Positions 34,713 to 43,480 of a stretch of DNA of 64,000 bases are shown here, piece after piece (within the stretch, counting starts at the first letter, position 1; each line of letters opens with the position of its first letter). A program made the translations under genes and the position numbers. The notes under the pieces were generated by a model. That model ran no database searches, was not told where the DNA came from, and saw only the letters and a program-made list of their open reading frames with translations. Source of the stretch: Acidimicrobiales bacterium (GTDB lineage: Bacteria > Actinomycetota > Acidimicrobiia > Acidimicrobiales > SZUA-35); the NCBI GenBank assembly GCA_028285495.1, contig JANQPB010000015.1:124001-188000 (forward strand). Direction: 5' to 3'.

Positions 34713-36439
34713 ACCTCCTGGGCCGACACGAGTTGGCGGTACGGGCCGTTGGCAGCCGACAGTTCGGCGTGGGTGCCGGCCTCGACGACCCGACCGCCGT
34801 CGAGCACGACGATCCGGTCGGCATCGACGACGGTCGACAGGCGGTGGGCGATCACCAGCACGGTGCGGTCGGCGGTCAGCTCGTCGAGCGCCGCCTGGAT
34901 CGCGGCCTCGTTGGCGACGTCGACGCTGGCCGTCGCCTCGTCGAGGATCAGGATCGGTGCGTCCTGCAGGAGCGCACGAGCGATCGCCAGGCGCTGCCGC
35001 TCGCCGCCGGAGAGCCGGGCGCCGCGTTCGCCGACGACCGTGTTCAGGCCGTCTGCCTGCTTCGCAACGAACTCGTCCAGGCACGCGGCCGAGAGCGCTG
35101 CCCGCAGCTGCGCCTCGGTCGCATCGGGGCGAGCCAACAGCATGTTGGCTCGAATCGTGCCGTGGAACGCCAGCGCGTCCTGCGACACCACCGCCGTCAT
35201 GGCCCGGACCGTGGCCACCGGCAGGTCCCGCAGGTCGCAGCCACCCATCCGGATGACGCCCGCCTGTGGGTCGTAGAAGCGCAGCAGCAGATTGACGAGC
35301 GTCGACTTCCCGGCCCCCGACCGACCGACCACGGCCACCGTCTCGCCGCCGTCCACCTGCAGGCTCAGCCCGTCGAGCGCGGGTGGATCGTCGGGGCGGT
35401 AGGCGAAGGTCACGGCCTCGAACGAGATGGTCGCATCGAGCGCCGGCGGCGCCGGCCCGTCGGCCGACGAGATGATTGACGGCCGCTCGTCGAGTATCCC
35501 CAGCATCTTTCGGGCCGGGTCGATCGAGGTCATCGCAACGTGGTAGGCCAGGCTCAGCTCGTTGACCGGCCGGAGGCACTCGCCGACGAGCAGCAGCACC
35601 AGGAACACCCTCGCCGGCGTCGTGCCGCCTCCCGCCAGGTCGAGCGCGGCCACCGCCAACGCCAACCCGTTGCCGATCGCCGTCAGCCACCCGATGATCC
35701 CCCACACGACACCTCCGGTGCGCGAGAAGGCGATGTTGTCGTCGCGGACCGTGATGATGCGCTCGTACAGGTCATCCTCGGTCCGACCGTCGGCCCCGTA
35801 GGCCTTCAGCACGGTCATGCCCTGCATCGCATCGACCAACTCGGACGACAGGTCGGCGTAGCGCTCGTTGGCGACGGTCAGACGCCGGTTGAGGCGTCGC
35901 ATCTCCCAATGCGGCAGGACGACCAGCAACATCATCGTCGCGACGATCACCAGCGCAACGGGTGGCGAGATGACGGCGACGACGGCGAGCGCAGTGAGCG
36001 TCGTGAGTCCAGCGACGACGGCCTGGGCGGCGAAGCGCCGGTAGTACACGTCGAGCCGCTGCACCCCCTCGACCAGCGTGACGTCCAGCTCGCCGGCGCG
36101 ACGTTCGGCCAGCCACGCCGGGCCCAACTCGAACGCTTTGGCCAGCAGGCGTCGTCTGAGGTCCGCCGTGACCCGGACGGAGGCTTCCGCACTCGCGCCT
36201 TCGCGCGCGGCGATCAGCACGGCCCGGATGCCGACCAGCGCCGCTGCCGCTGCGACGAGGGGGGCGACGTCCGAGAGGGGCCGACCGGCGAACGCACGAT
36301 CGACGGCGATCGCCGTGACAACGCCAACCGCGAGATAGGTGGCAGAGACCCCGAGACCGAGCGCAACCACCCGACCGAGCGCGGAGCGCTGCGCCGCGCC
36401 AAGGGCGAGCAGCCGGCGATGGACCTCGAGGTCACCCAT
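34709..36439 (-). CDS. ABC exporter-fold half transporter, first of a pair (YbtP/IrtA-like)
   Basis: 576 residues. Six hydrophobic helices (e.g. AVVAVISPPVALVIVATMMLLVVL), coupling helix region SSELVDAMQGMTVLKAYGADGR, Walker A GRSGAGKST, signature LSGGERQR and Walker B ILILDEATASVD. No siderophore-interacting FAD domain, unlike mycobacterial IrtA. Coupled to the next gene by a GTGA overlap, so a heterodimer is expected. A palindrome at 36459 and box E further away lie upstream. Confidence 0.9.
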   Translation of the reverse strand: MGDLEVHRRLLALGAAQRSALGRVVALGLGVSATYLAVGVVTAIAVDRAFAGRPLSDVAPLVAAAAALVGIRAVLIAAREGASAEASVRVTADLRRRLLAKAFELGPAWLAERRAGELDVTLVEGVQRLDVYYRRFAAQAVVAGLTTLTALAVVAVISPPVALVIVATMMLLVVLPHWEMRRLNRRLTVANERYADLSSELVDAMQGMTVLKAYGADGRTEDDLYERIITVRDDNIAFSRTGGVVWGIIGWLTAIGNGLALAVAALDLAGGGTTPARVFLVLLLVGECLRPVNELSLAYHVAMTSIDPARKMLGILDERPSIISSADGPAPPALDATISFEAVTFAYRPDDPPALDGLSLQVDGGETVAVVGRSGAGKSTLVNLLLRFYDPQAGVIRMGGCDLRDLPVATVRAMTAVVSQDALAFHGTIRANMLLARPDATEAQLRAALSAACLDEFVAKQADGLNTVVGERGARLSGGERQRLAIARALLQDAPILILDEATASVDVANEAAIQAALDELTADRTVLVIAHRLSTVVDADRIVVLDGGRVVEAGTHAELSAANGPYRQLVSAQEV

Positions 36440-36458
36440 GGCGCGGACGCTTACACGC

Positions 36459-36474
36459 GTACTTGAGCAAGTAC
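36459..36474. promoter_or_regulatory. Palindrome before the ABC pair
   Basis: GTACTTG and CAAGTAC flank AG, a perfect 16-bp dyad 20 bp upstream of the ABC-pair start codon. It differs from boxes A-E, so a second regulator may act here. The ArsR-family protein encoded at 39.8 kb is one candidate. Confidence 0.5.
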
Positions 36475-36623
36475 TAAACTATAGTGAGGCCGAGACCTTG
36501 ACGTCTACGAGCGGTACTGAGCACCGATACCAGGTTTCGTGGCCTGCTGCGGCCACGGCTGGACGGTCACAGAGTCAAGTACGTGCTCATGTCCTCAACA
36601 GTTGGTACCGTGCGGGGATGCCC

Positions 36624-36644
36624 GAATGGGAACGGTTCCCATTC
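36624..36644. promoter_or_regulatory. Putative Zur/Fur-type operator, box E (perfect palindrome)
   Basis: GAATGGGAAC and GTTCCCATTC flank a single G: a perfect 21-bp palindrome and the best copy of the island motif. It lies 50 bp before the importer 2 operon start at 36695 and about 185 bp from the divergent ABC-pair start. Confidence 0.85.
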
Positions 36645-36694
36645 GCTGGCCAGCGTCACGGATCCAACCGTGGACTCCCCCACGAGGCGGCTTC

Positions 36695-37888
36695 ATGCGA
36701 CTCCGACAGACGTCCAGCACATCGAGCCGCGACGCGTCGCACGTCGACCCGACGCGGCCCGACGTCGACCGCGACGCGGCCGGCCGGTCGGCGGGCGACG
36801 CAGCCGAGACGGTCATGGCGACACGGCCGACGGCGGCGCTCGGCTCGACCCACGGAGTGTTACCCGGTGCGGCGGTGCCCGTCGTGTCGGTCATGCTCGC
36901 ACTGGCGCTTCCGGTCGCCATCGTGGTGGCCACCGGCATCGGCGCCGTCGGCATCCCGACCGACGAGGTGTGGGAGGTCGTCTCGACCCGGCTGGTCGGT
37001 GATTCTCCTGACGTCGCACCCGAGGTCGAGCAGATCATCTGGACGATTCGGCTCCCCCGGGTGCTCCTGGCGGCCATCGTCGGCGCCGGGCTCGCGCTGG
37101 CCGGGGTGTGCCTGCAAGCTGTGGTGCGGAACCCGCTCGCCGACCCCTACATCCTCGGTGCGGCCTCCGGCGCATCGGCGGCCGCAGTCGCCGTCATCGT
37201 GCTCGGCTCGTCGGCCGTCTTCGGTCTCGGGCTGTCGACGGCAGCCTTCCTCGGGGCCCTCGGGTCACTGTTGCTCACGCTGGCGCTCGGTCAGCGGGCC
37301 GGGCAGGTCTCGTCGACCCGCTTGATCCTCGCCGGCGTCGCCGTTGGCTACGTCTTCTCGGCCGTCACGAGTTTCCTGCAGCTGCAGGCCGAGCCGAACC
37401 AGCTGCGTGGAGTGATCTTCTGGCTGCTCGGGAGCTTCGCCAGTGCGGAGTGGCCGGATCTCGTCATTCCGGCCGCAGCCCTGTTCCTGGTCGGCGGGTT
37501 GCTGACGGTGCAGGGGCCGAAGATGAACGCCCTGGTGATGGGGGACGACACGGCTGCATCGCTCGGCATACGCGTCGGCCGCTACCGCGTTTGGCTCCTG
37601 ATCCTGGCCTCGCTGGTCACCGGCGCCTGTATCTCCGTCGCCGGCGGGATCGGATTCGTCGGACTGATGATCCCGCACGCCGCTCGGCTCGCCGTCGGGC
37701 CCGACCACCGTCGGCTGCTCCCCGTCGCCGTCCTCGCAGGTGCGGTGTTCCTCGTATTCGTCGACGTCGTCGCCCGCAGGGTGGCGGCACCGGCGGAGCT
37801 CCCGATCGGCATCTTCACCGCCGCCATCGGTGGGCCCGCGTTCCTCGCCATCATGTCCCGCAACAACACCTGGGCCTCCGGTCAATGA
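36695..37888 (+). CDS. FecCD/BtuC-type ABC importer permease (importer 2)
   Basis: 397 residues from ATG 36695; ATG 36815 would remove a 40-residue Asp/Thr/Arg-rich N-terminal tail and is a fair alternative. Helices and motifs as in the family: RLPRVLLAAIVGAGLALAGVCLQ, VRNPLADPYILGAASGAS, FWLLGSFASAEW and GGIGFVGLMIPHAARLAVG. Clearly related to but distinct from the permease at 26646. First gene after box E; its stop overlaps the ATPase start. Confidence 0.92.
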   Translation: MRLRQTSSTSSRDASHVDPTRPDVDRDAAGRSAGDAAETVMATRPTAALGSTHGVLPGAAVPVVSVMLALALPVAIVVATGIGAVGIPTDEVWEVVSTRLVGDSPDVAPEVEQIIWTIRLPRVLLAAIVGAGLALAGVCLQAVVRNPLADPYILGAASGASAAAVAVIVLGSSAVFGLGLSTAAFLGALGSLLLTLALGQRAGQVSSTRLILAGVAVGYVFSAVTSFLQLQAEPNQLRGVIFWLLGSFASAEWPDLVIPAAALFLVGGLLTVQGPKMNALVMGDDTAASLGIRVGRYRVWLLILASLVTGACISVAGGIGFVGLMIPHAARLAVGPDHRRLLPVAVLAGAVFLVFVDVVARRVAAPAELPIGIFTAAIGGPAFLAIMSRNNTWASGQ

Positions 37889-38676
37889 CCGGCGCCGAAG
37901 TTCGCGACGTCGACGTGGTCGTCGGCGGGACGGCCATCGTGCGATCGATCGCGCTCGAGCTCGTCGGTGGGGAGTTCCTCGCACTGGTCGGCCCGAACGG
38001 GAGCGGCAAGTCCACGCTCCTGCGCACCCTCTACCGGGCCCTGCGCCCCAACTCCGGTCAGGTCCTGGTCGACGGCACTGACGTGTGGCGACTGCGCTCG
38101 GTCGACGTCGCACGCACCATCGCCGTCGTCGCCCAGGAGCGGCCCGCCGACTTCGACTTCACGGTCGCCGACGTCGTTCGCATGGGTCGAACCCCGTATC
38201 TCGGACGCATGGCGCGCATCGGTGCGTCCGACGACCGGATCTGTGCCGACGCGCTGGAGCGCACCGGCGCCGCTCATCTGGCTTCCCGCGTGCTCCACAC
38301 CCTGTCAGGCGGGGAGAAGCAGCGGGTGCTGATCGCCCGCGCCCTCGCCCAGGACCCGTCGATCCTCATCCTCGACGAGCCGACCAATCACCTCGACATC
38401 GCGGCCCAGCTGGAGATCCTCGGTCTCGTCGCCTCCCTCGACGGGGTGACCGTGATCGCCGCCCTCCACGAGCTCAACCACGCCGCGGCCTACGCCGACC
38501 GGGTAGCCGTCCTCAAGGCCGGATCGCTGGTCGGTTGCGGAGCCCCGAGCCACGTGCTCACCCCCGCGTTGATCGAGGAGGTGTTCGGCGTGCGGGCGTC
38601 CATCGGCACGCATCCCGACAACGGACGCACCCAGTTCTCCTTCAGTCCCCTGCAAACAGAAAGCAACCCACCATGA
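37885..38676 (+). CDS. ABC importer ATPase (importer 2)
   Basis: 263 residues from ATG 37885 (ATGA overlap). Walker A GPNGSGKST, signature LSGGEKQR, Walker B LILDEPTNHLD and H-loop ALHELNHA. FecE/HmuV-like. Operon order permease-ATPase-binding protein differs from importer 1 (permease-binding protein-ATPase), so the two modules are not a simple recent duplication. Confidence 0.94.
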   Translation: MTGAEVRDVDVVVGGTAIVRSIALELVGGEFLALVGPNGSGKSTLLRTLYRALRPNSGQVLVDGTDVWRLRSVDVARTIAVVAQERPADFDFTVADVVRMGRTPYLGRMARIGASDDRICADALERTGAAHLASRVLHTLSGGEKQRVLIARALAQDPSILILDEPTNHLDIAAQLEILGLVASLDGVTVIAALHELNHAAAYADRVAVLKAGSLVGCGAPSHVLTPALIEEVFGVRASIGTHPDNGRTQFSFSPLQTESNPP

Positions 38677-39725
38677 CTCGAACCCGACTGATCGCAACCA
38701 TTGCGCTCCCGATACTCCTCGTCGTTGCCGCCTGCGGCAGCGACTCGGACGACGATGCCACCGACACCGGCTCGCCGTCGGCGTCGGCGTCCGAGCCCGC
38801 TGAGGCGGCCGCCGCCGACCTGTCCACGTCATATCCGCTCACGATCGAGACCTGCGGGGTCAGCTCGACGCTCGACGGCCCGCCCGAGAGCATCCTCGTG
38901 TACTACTCGTTCGAGGAGCCGCTGCTCCTGTGGGGCCTGGGTGATGCGATCGACCTCTTTGTCAGCTTCGGCGCCGACTCGGCCTACCCGGGCGTGAACG
39001 ACATGTACGCAGATCTCGAGATCACGACCGAGCAACCCGGTCGGGAGGCGCTCATCGCCATGGCCCCGGACCTGATCCTCACCGCATCGGACTTCGCGTT
39101 CAACGAGGAAGCGGGATTCCTCAGCCGTGAGGACGTGCACGACCTCGGGATCGCCACCTGGCTCCCCCAGAGCATGTGCGCGCAGGACAAGGCGGATCCG
39201 CCAGCCGACGAGGCCGAGGCCCTCCGGAACCGTGACTACGACCAGGTCGTCGACGACCTCTTGGAGCTCGGCGAGATCGTCGATCGCCAGGCGGAAGCCA
39301 TTGCGCTCACGGATGAGATGAACGCCAAGATGGCCGAGGTCGAGGCTCGCGTGCCCGACGGCGATCCGGTGCCGGTCGCCCTTCTCTCCGCCAGCGCCGA
39401 TCTCTCCGAGATCTGGGGCGTCTATACCGGCGGGGTGAACGAGGACCTCATCCGGCGTGCCGGCGGGGTCAACCCGTTCCGCAACGAGGACACCGGCCAG
39501 TTCGAGAGCCTGTCGGTCGAGGAGCTCACCGTGACGCCGCTCGACGCGGTCCTGACCGACCTCCCGCTCGACCCGGGCGCCGACGAGGCGCTGCTCGCCC
39601 AGTTCCCGACCTGGCCGGCGTCCGAGACCGGATCCTATGCCTACATCCCGTCGATTCTCGGCGGCCCCGGTATGCCGTGGGCGGCCGAACAGCTCGTCGA
39701 ACTGCTCTACCCCGACGCCAGCTAA
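38673..39725 (+). CDS. FecB-type substrate-binding lipoprotein (importer 2)
   Basis: 350 residues from ATG 38673. Signal peptide with lipobox VVAAC, an acidic Ser/Ala linker, and a metal-chelate binding fold (IETCGVSSTLDGPPESILVYY, ALIAMAPDLILTASDFAF, LSVEELTVTPLDAVLTDLPL). Like the importer 1 protein it has a Cys just after the linker (ETCG) and one mid-protein (QSMCAQDK), suggesting a conserved disulfide. Ligand unknown. Confidence 0.9.
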   Translation: MTRTRLIATIALPILLVVAACGSDSDDDATDTGSPSASASEPAEAAAADLSTSYPLTIETCGVSSTLDGPPESILVYYSFEEPLLLWGLGDAIDLFVSFGADSAYPGVNDMYADLEITTEQPGREALIAMAPDLILTASDFAFNEEAGFLSREDVHDLGIATWLPQSMCAQDKADPPADEAEALRNRDYDQVVDDLLELGEIVDRQAEAIALTDEMNAKMAEVEARVPDGDPVPVALLSASADLSEIWGVYTGGVNEDLIRRAGGVNPFRNEDTGQFESLSVEELTVTPLDAVLTDLPLDPGADEALLAQFPTWPASETGSYAYIPSILGGPGMPWAAEQLVELLYPDAS

Positions 39726-39842
39726 TCACTCGAAGCTGACTCCCTGGGCGCTTCGCTCCATCCTGGCTCGGTGGGACGCAGCGCCCAGTGTCTCGCCAGC
39801 GACGGCGCTGACCTGCCGACGCGGCTGGCGATCGCCGTTGGG

Positions 39843-40223
39843 TCAGCTCGGCGACGAGGTGTAGGCGGCATCGAAGGGTGCGGGCTGACGACGGCCGCGG
39901 CCGTCGTGGCGTGCTGACTCGGCCACGTGCTCGGCGTACCAGAAGGCCGCATCGGCGAGGCGGGCGAAGTGCCGGTCGGCGAGCTCATACCGCACGTTCA
40001 CGCCATCCTTCGTCGCCTTCAGGACCCCGGCTCGCCGCATCCGATTGAGATGCTGCGAGGTGGCCGACAAGCTGAGGTTCCCGAGCTCTGCGAGTTCGCT
40101 CACCGCCAGCGGGCTCTCGTGCAACAGTGCATGAACGATGCGCAGGCGCGATGCACTGGCCAATAGCGCCAGGGTGTCGACGGCGACCGCTACGTGATCG
40201 TCAGGTACAAGTCGCTCATCCAT
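39843..40223 (-). CDS. ArsR/SmtB-family regulator, KmtR-like metal site
   Basis: 126 residues from ATG 40223. Winged helix with LAELGNLSLSATSQHLNRMRRAGVLKATKDG. There is no alpha3N CxC metal site. The last helix has DRH and, 13-14 residues on from its His, an EH pair (WYAEH), followed by another His; this spacing resembles the nickel/cobalt sensor KmtR more than SmtB. It is convergent with importer 2. It probably controls itself or the palindrome at 36459, which is untested. Confidence 0.8.
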   Translation of the reverse strand: MDERLVPDDHVAVAVDTLALLASASRLRIVHALLHESPLAVSELAELGNLSLSATSQHLNRMRRAGVLKATKDGVNVRYELADRHFARLADAAFWYAEHVAESARHDGRGRRQPAPFDAAYTSSPS

Positions 40224-40438
40224 GGCCACCACTGTACTGCTCCCCCAGACCCCGGTCCCGACCGCCGCGAGCGGAGAGACCGAGCTCCCAAGAGCTGACC
40301 GCTGTGCTTGTCAGCCGACCCCTCGGCGACGGCTGGCGCAGGAGGCAGCCGCTCGTCCTCCGCCGGCGGAATGCATCGGTGATGCACACCAGAATCCCGT
40401 CGTGAGGACTGCTCCCCACGGGACTCGGAGAGGGTGGG

Positions 40439-40714
40439 GAGGGTCCGGTGCGGAACCACCGACCCTTCTTGGACTACTCACCCGAGATCCGACGACTGCT
40501 CTACTCCACCAACGCCATCGAGTCGTTGAACGCCCGGTTCCGGCGGGCGACCCGAGCCAGGGGCCACTTCCCCAACGAACAGGCCGCCACGAAGTGTCTC
40601 TACCTTGTCGTCCGATCCCTCGACCCGACCGGGTCAGGACAAGAACGCTGGACGAACCGATGGAAGCCAGCCCTCAACGCCTTCGCCATCACCTTCGAAG
40701 GGAGACCCTTCTAG
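40439..40714 (+). pseudogene. 3' fragment of an IS256-family transposase
   Basis: The conserved C-terminal end of mutator-type transposases: PEIRRLLYSTNAIESLNARFRR, RARGHFPNEQAATKCLYLVVRSLDPTG and RWKPALNAFAITFEGRPF, then a stop. Nothing resembling the DDE core precedes it, so the element is 5'-truncated. It marks the left side of the lower-GC cassette. The 264 bp between it and thiB hold no gene that I can see. Confidence 0.88.
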
Positions 40715-40978
40715 GATCCAGACCCGCAACCAACAAGAAGTGATGCCAGACCAGTGACACCAACCACCTGACACTCCCTTCACTGGGCGGATGTTCGCAG
40801 ATGAAGCTGAGTGACGCATGCTGCTGCATGCCTTCAGCCGCCTGCCTGGGCAATGGGGACCATGGGAGGCGACATCACTACTCTCTCGTCCGGGGGCCAG
40901 CTCGAAGTGGCTGAAGTTGGTGCCCAGGTGGGAGCCCGGTCGTGTTTGCCAAAGGTGCGGGTGCCGTGGGCACGTGGG

Positions 40979-42010
40979 TTAGCGCAGCACTGTCTCGACC
41001 CACTGTTCAGTCCAGACCTCACGACTGTCTTCGATGTCATCGGCTGCCATCGTGAGTGGAGCGCTCGGCACGTCGCTGTGTGCCACAAAGATCTCGGGAA
41101 GATCGACGGTCTCGTTCGCCGGGTAGACGAACATCGTCAAGGGGAGCTCTGCCTGAAACTCCGGTGATGTAAGGAAGTCGATCAACTCTTGGGCTGCTTC
41201 GAGCTGCTCTGTACCGGCCAAGATACCCGCGAACTCGACCACGGCGAAGCATGTGGAAACCACCACCCCAGTCGGTGCCTCATCTACCACTGAATCTGCG
41301 AACAGAACCTCAACTGGCGGGCTTGAGGCGTATGACACCACGATCGGGCGCTCTCCTCCAGATCGAGTGAATTCGCTCTGGTAGGCCTCGGTCCATCCGG
41401 ACACGACGAGCACGCCGTTGGCCCGCAGCTGTTCCCAGTAGCCAATCCAGCCGCCCTCGCCAAATGCAGCGATGGTTGCAAGAAGAAAGGCAAGACCGGG
41501 CGACGACTGCTCGGGGTGTTGGACTACCAGAAGGTCGCTATAGGCCGGGTCGATCAAGTCGTCCAAACTCGAGGGTGGCTCGAGTTCGTTCTCAGCGAAC
41601 CACTCGCGGTCAAAGTTGATGCAAACGTCGCCTCGATTCACTGGGGTCAGCCGGTACTGAGGGTCGAGCACCAGATCAACGTCGAGGTCGCCTGAGGTCG
41701 TGGGCTGGTAGGCCGTGAAGAGGTTTGCGCCGAGGCTTCGGGTGATCAGTGTGTTCTGAATACCCCACACGACGTCGGCCGCTGGCTCATCGGCAGTCAG
41801 GATCAGCTGAGACACCAGTTGTCCGGCATCCCCGGCAGTGGACACCTCGAGCTCGACACCGGACATTGCTTCAAAGCTCGCCTCGGACTCCTCGGTCATC
41901 ACGAAGCTGTCGTAGGCGACGAGACGCAGTGGCTCATCTTGCGGCCCTTCGCCGCATGCTGCAACTGCAACACAGACAGCCGCAACTGTCAGAAACCTGC
42001 GAATTCTCAC
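40979..42010 (-). CDS. Thiamine-binding lipoprotein of an ABC importer (ThiB-like), orphan
   Basis: 343 residues from GTG 42010. Signal peptide with lipobox VAVAAC; the body is a type 2 periplasmic-binding fold: LRLVAYDSFVMTEESEASFEAMSG, VWGIQNTLITRSLGANLF, RGDVCINFDREWF, PSSLDDLIDPAYSDLLVV and SPGLAFLLATIAAFGEGGW are characteristic of ThiB. A TPP riboswitch directly upstream supports thiamine. thiP and thiQ do not follow; the next feature is a transposase fragment, so the operon looks truncated. Codon usage is more AT-tolerant than in the chromosome. Confidence 0.9.
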   Translation of the reverse strand: MRIRRFLTVAAVCVAVAACGEGPQDEPLRLVAYDSFVMTEESEASFEAMSGVELEVSTAGDAGQLVSQLILTADEPAADVVWGIQNTLITRSLGANLFTAYQPTTSGDLDVDLVLDPQYRLTPVNRGDVCINFDREWFAENELEPPSSLDDLIDPAYSDLLVVQHPEQSSPGLAFLLATIAAFGEGGWIGYWEQLRANGVLVVSGWTEAYQSEFTRSGGERPIVVSYASSPPVEVLFADSVVDEAPTGVVVSTCFAVVEFAGILAGTEQLEAAQELIDFLTSPEFQAELPLTMFVYPANETVDLPEIFVAHSDVPSAPLTMAADDIEDSREVWTEQWVETVLR

Positions 42011-42012
42011 GC

Positions 42013-42101
42013 TTCCTCCGCCGGTGCTAACCGGATCAGGTTCAGTGGGTCAACGGCACGTCAGCCGCAATCTCAGCTCGGTCGCGTCCAAGCTCCCCAG
42101 G
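42013..42101 (-). promoter_or_regulatory. TPP riboswitch (THI element)
   Basis: On the minus strand: CTGGGGAGC, then GCTGAGATTGCGG, ACCCACTGAACCTGATC, CGGTTAGCACCGGCGGAGG and AAG, all canonical thiamin-pyrophosphate aptamer blocks in order. The terminal GGAGG is also the Shine-Dalgarno of thiB, a few bases before its GTG, so ligand binding would close the P1 stem over the ribosome site (translational control). Confidence 0.95.
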
Positions 42102-42330
42102 TGCACAGAAGACCCTAGACCTTGGCCACCGACCGACGCAAGCGTTCAGTCAGATGGTGCCGCGGAAGCTCGGCGCCCTCAGGCGGCGTGCCATCTCGCG
42201 CGAATATGCGGCGCATGGTTTGGACGCCGGAAAGCCCTCGCGTCGGGACGCTCTCAAGGCCGATGTCGGTGAACGGAGCTAGAGGGTCTGTCAGAGACGC
42301 TATCTCCGGCAGCCTCAACCAGCGCTCGTA

Positions 42331-42371
42331 GCGCCAGCAAGGGGTAGCCGTCGCCTTCCCCTTGCTGGCGC
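42331..42371 (-). terminator. Long perfect hairpin between the peptide operon and thiB
   Basis: GCGCCAGCAAGGGG (42331-42344) and CCCCTTGCTGGCGC (42358-42371) form a 14-bp perfect stem with a 13-nt loop. No T-run follows. It lies 170 bp after the last peptide-operon gene and before thiB on the same strand, so transcription ending or RNA protection is likely. The remainder of 42102-42544 shows no gene. Confidence 0.55.
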
Positions 42372-42544
42372 CCCTCAAGTGCTCGGGCGCGCTATGCCGC
42401 CGGCCCCTCGAGTCGCCATCGGGTGCAGTAGCCAAAGGCTCAAGGTCGTCGCAGACCGGCAGCCGGCTCCAATCTTGTCGAAGACCATGCGGCAAATGCC
42501 TGAGGTCCTGACACAGACATCGGAGTCCTCCCCCTGGGGTGATC

Positions 42545-43480
42545 CTAGCCGAATGGGATCGACTCAGCGTTCGTGGGATAGCGATCAACCCATCTCAGAA
42601 ACGTCACCACGTTCTCATCAAGCGGGCCAGGGTTCAGCGGGCGTAACCGCAATCGCGAGAAGATCGGTTGATCCTCAGCGAGAGTCGTTCTTGCATCGCT
42701 CAGAGCGCTCATGAAGATGGATCGGGCCGCGGGCTCGGCGCCGGGAATATCCCTCCTCACCCAGTAGCTTACGTGAACCTTTGACATCGCCCGCTCCACC
42801 GGCGTATTGGTGACCAAACCGATTACGATCGGTTCGCCGGGCCGACCGGGCATAATCCGCGTGCAATAGGTATTTGGCCCGACTATGTGGGCAGAAAGGG
42901 CCGTGCCATCAGCCGCCAGTTGATACCCGAATTCGATATCGATCTCGTTGAAGCGCAACCCCTCCATCTTGGGTCGAAACGGCGGCGTAGCGTGTACATG
43001 CACTAGATGGTCGAGATCCAGGGCGTTCGCCACCTGAACGTAGCAAGGTTGAGGTATGAGGCCGAGCGTGGTCGAGAAGCTGAAGAAATCGCTGTCGTTC
43101 ACTCCGAACGGGGTAGGTACGGGGAATGTCGGTCGAGTTCCATTGAATACCCACACCAGTCCTGCCGATTCGACGCAAGGATAGCTAAAGGTCCGGACGC
43201 ACCCGGGATCAGATTCATCATTCCTAACGCTACCATCGACAGCGTAACGCCAGCCGTGAAAGGCGCACTGCAGAGTCTCCCCACAGACTGCTCCGCCACC
43301 AAGGTGTGCTCCGAAGTGCTGACACCTGGGAGCAAGTGCCGAGATCACTCCGGCCGTCGACCTCCACAACACGAGATCCTCGCTGAACAAGGGCAACGTA
43401 GCAAGTTCGCCCCGGCCAACCTCGGCCGATTCGGCGATAGCGAACCAAGACTCGAACCGGGCAACATCCGTTGGTGTCAT
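42545..43480 (-). CDS. Rieske non-heme iron oxygenase, last gene of the peptide operon
   Basis: 311 residues from ATG 43480. N-terminal Rieske [2Fe-2S] site C53-Q-H55 and C72-A-F-H75. The catalytic iron motif NALDLDHLVHVH has exact NxxDxxHxxxxH spacing (N152, D155, H158, H163). It is therefore expected to be an active oxygenase alpha subunit (hydroxylase or demethylase type). A reductase is not encoded nearby. Its start overlaps the cyclotransferase-like stop. In context it could oxidise the cysteine-rich peptide, which is inference. Confidence 0.88.
   Translation of the reverse strand: MTPTDVARFESWFAIAESAEVGRGELATLPLFSEDLVLWRSTAGVISALAPRCQHFGAHLGGGAVCGETLQCAFHGWRYAVDGSVRNDESDPGCVRTFSYPCVESAGLVWVFNGTRPTFPVPTPFGVNDSDFFSFSTTLGLIPQPCYVQVANALDLDHLVHVHATPPFRPKMEGLRFNEIDIEFGYQLAADGTALSAHIVGPNTYCTRIMPGRPGEPIVIGLVTNTPVERAMSKVHVSYWVRRDIPGAEPAARSIFMSALSDARTTLAEDQPIFSRLRLRPLNPGPLDENVVTFLRWVDRYPTNAESIPFG

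Noticed and set aside
40979-42010. Binding protein as part of the metal locus
   Set aside because: The TPP riboswitch and ThiB-like sequence show thiamine, not metal; it also lies on the lower-GC side of the transposase fragment.
42115-42588. 157-codon minus frame between thiB and the Rieske gene
   Set aside because: Contains the 14-bp hairpin, shows no domain and no ribosome site.
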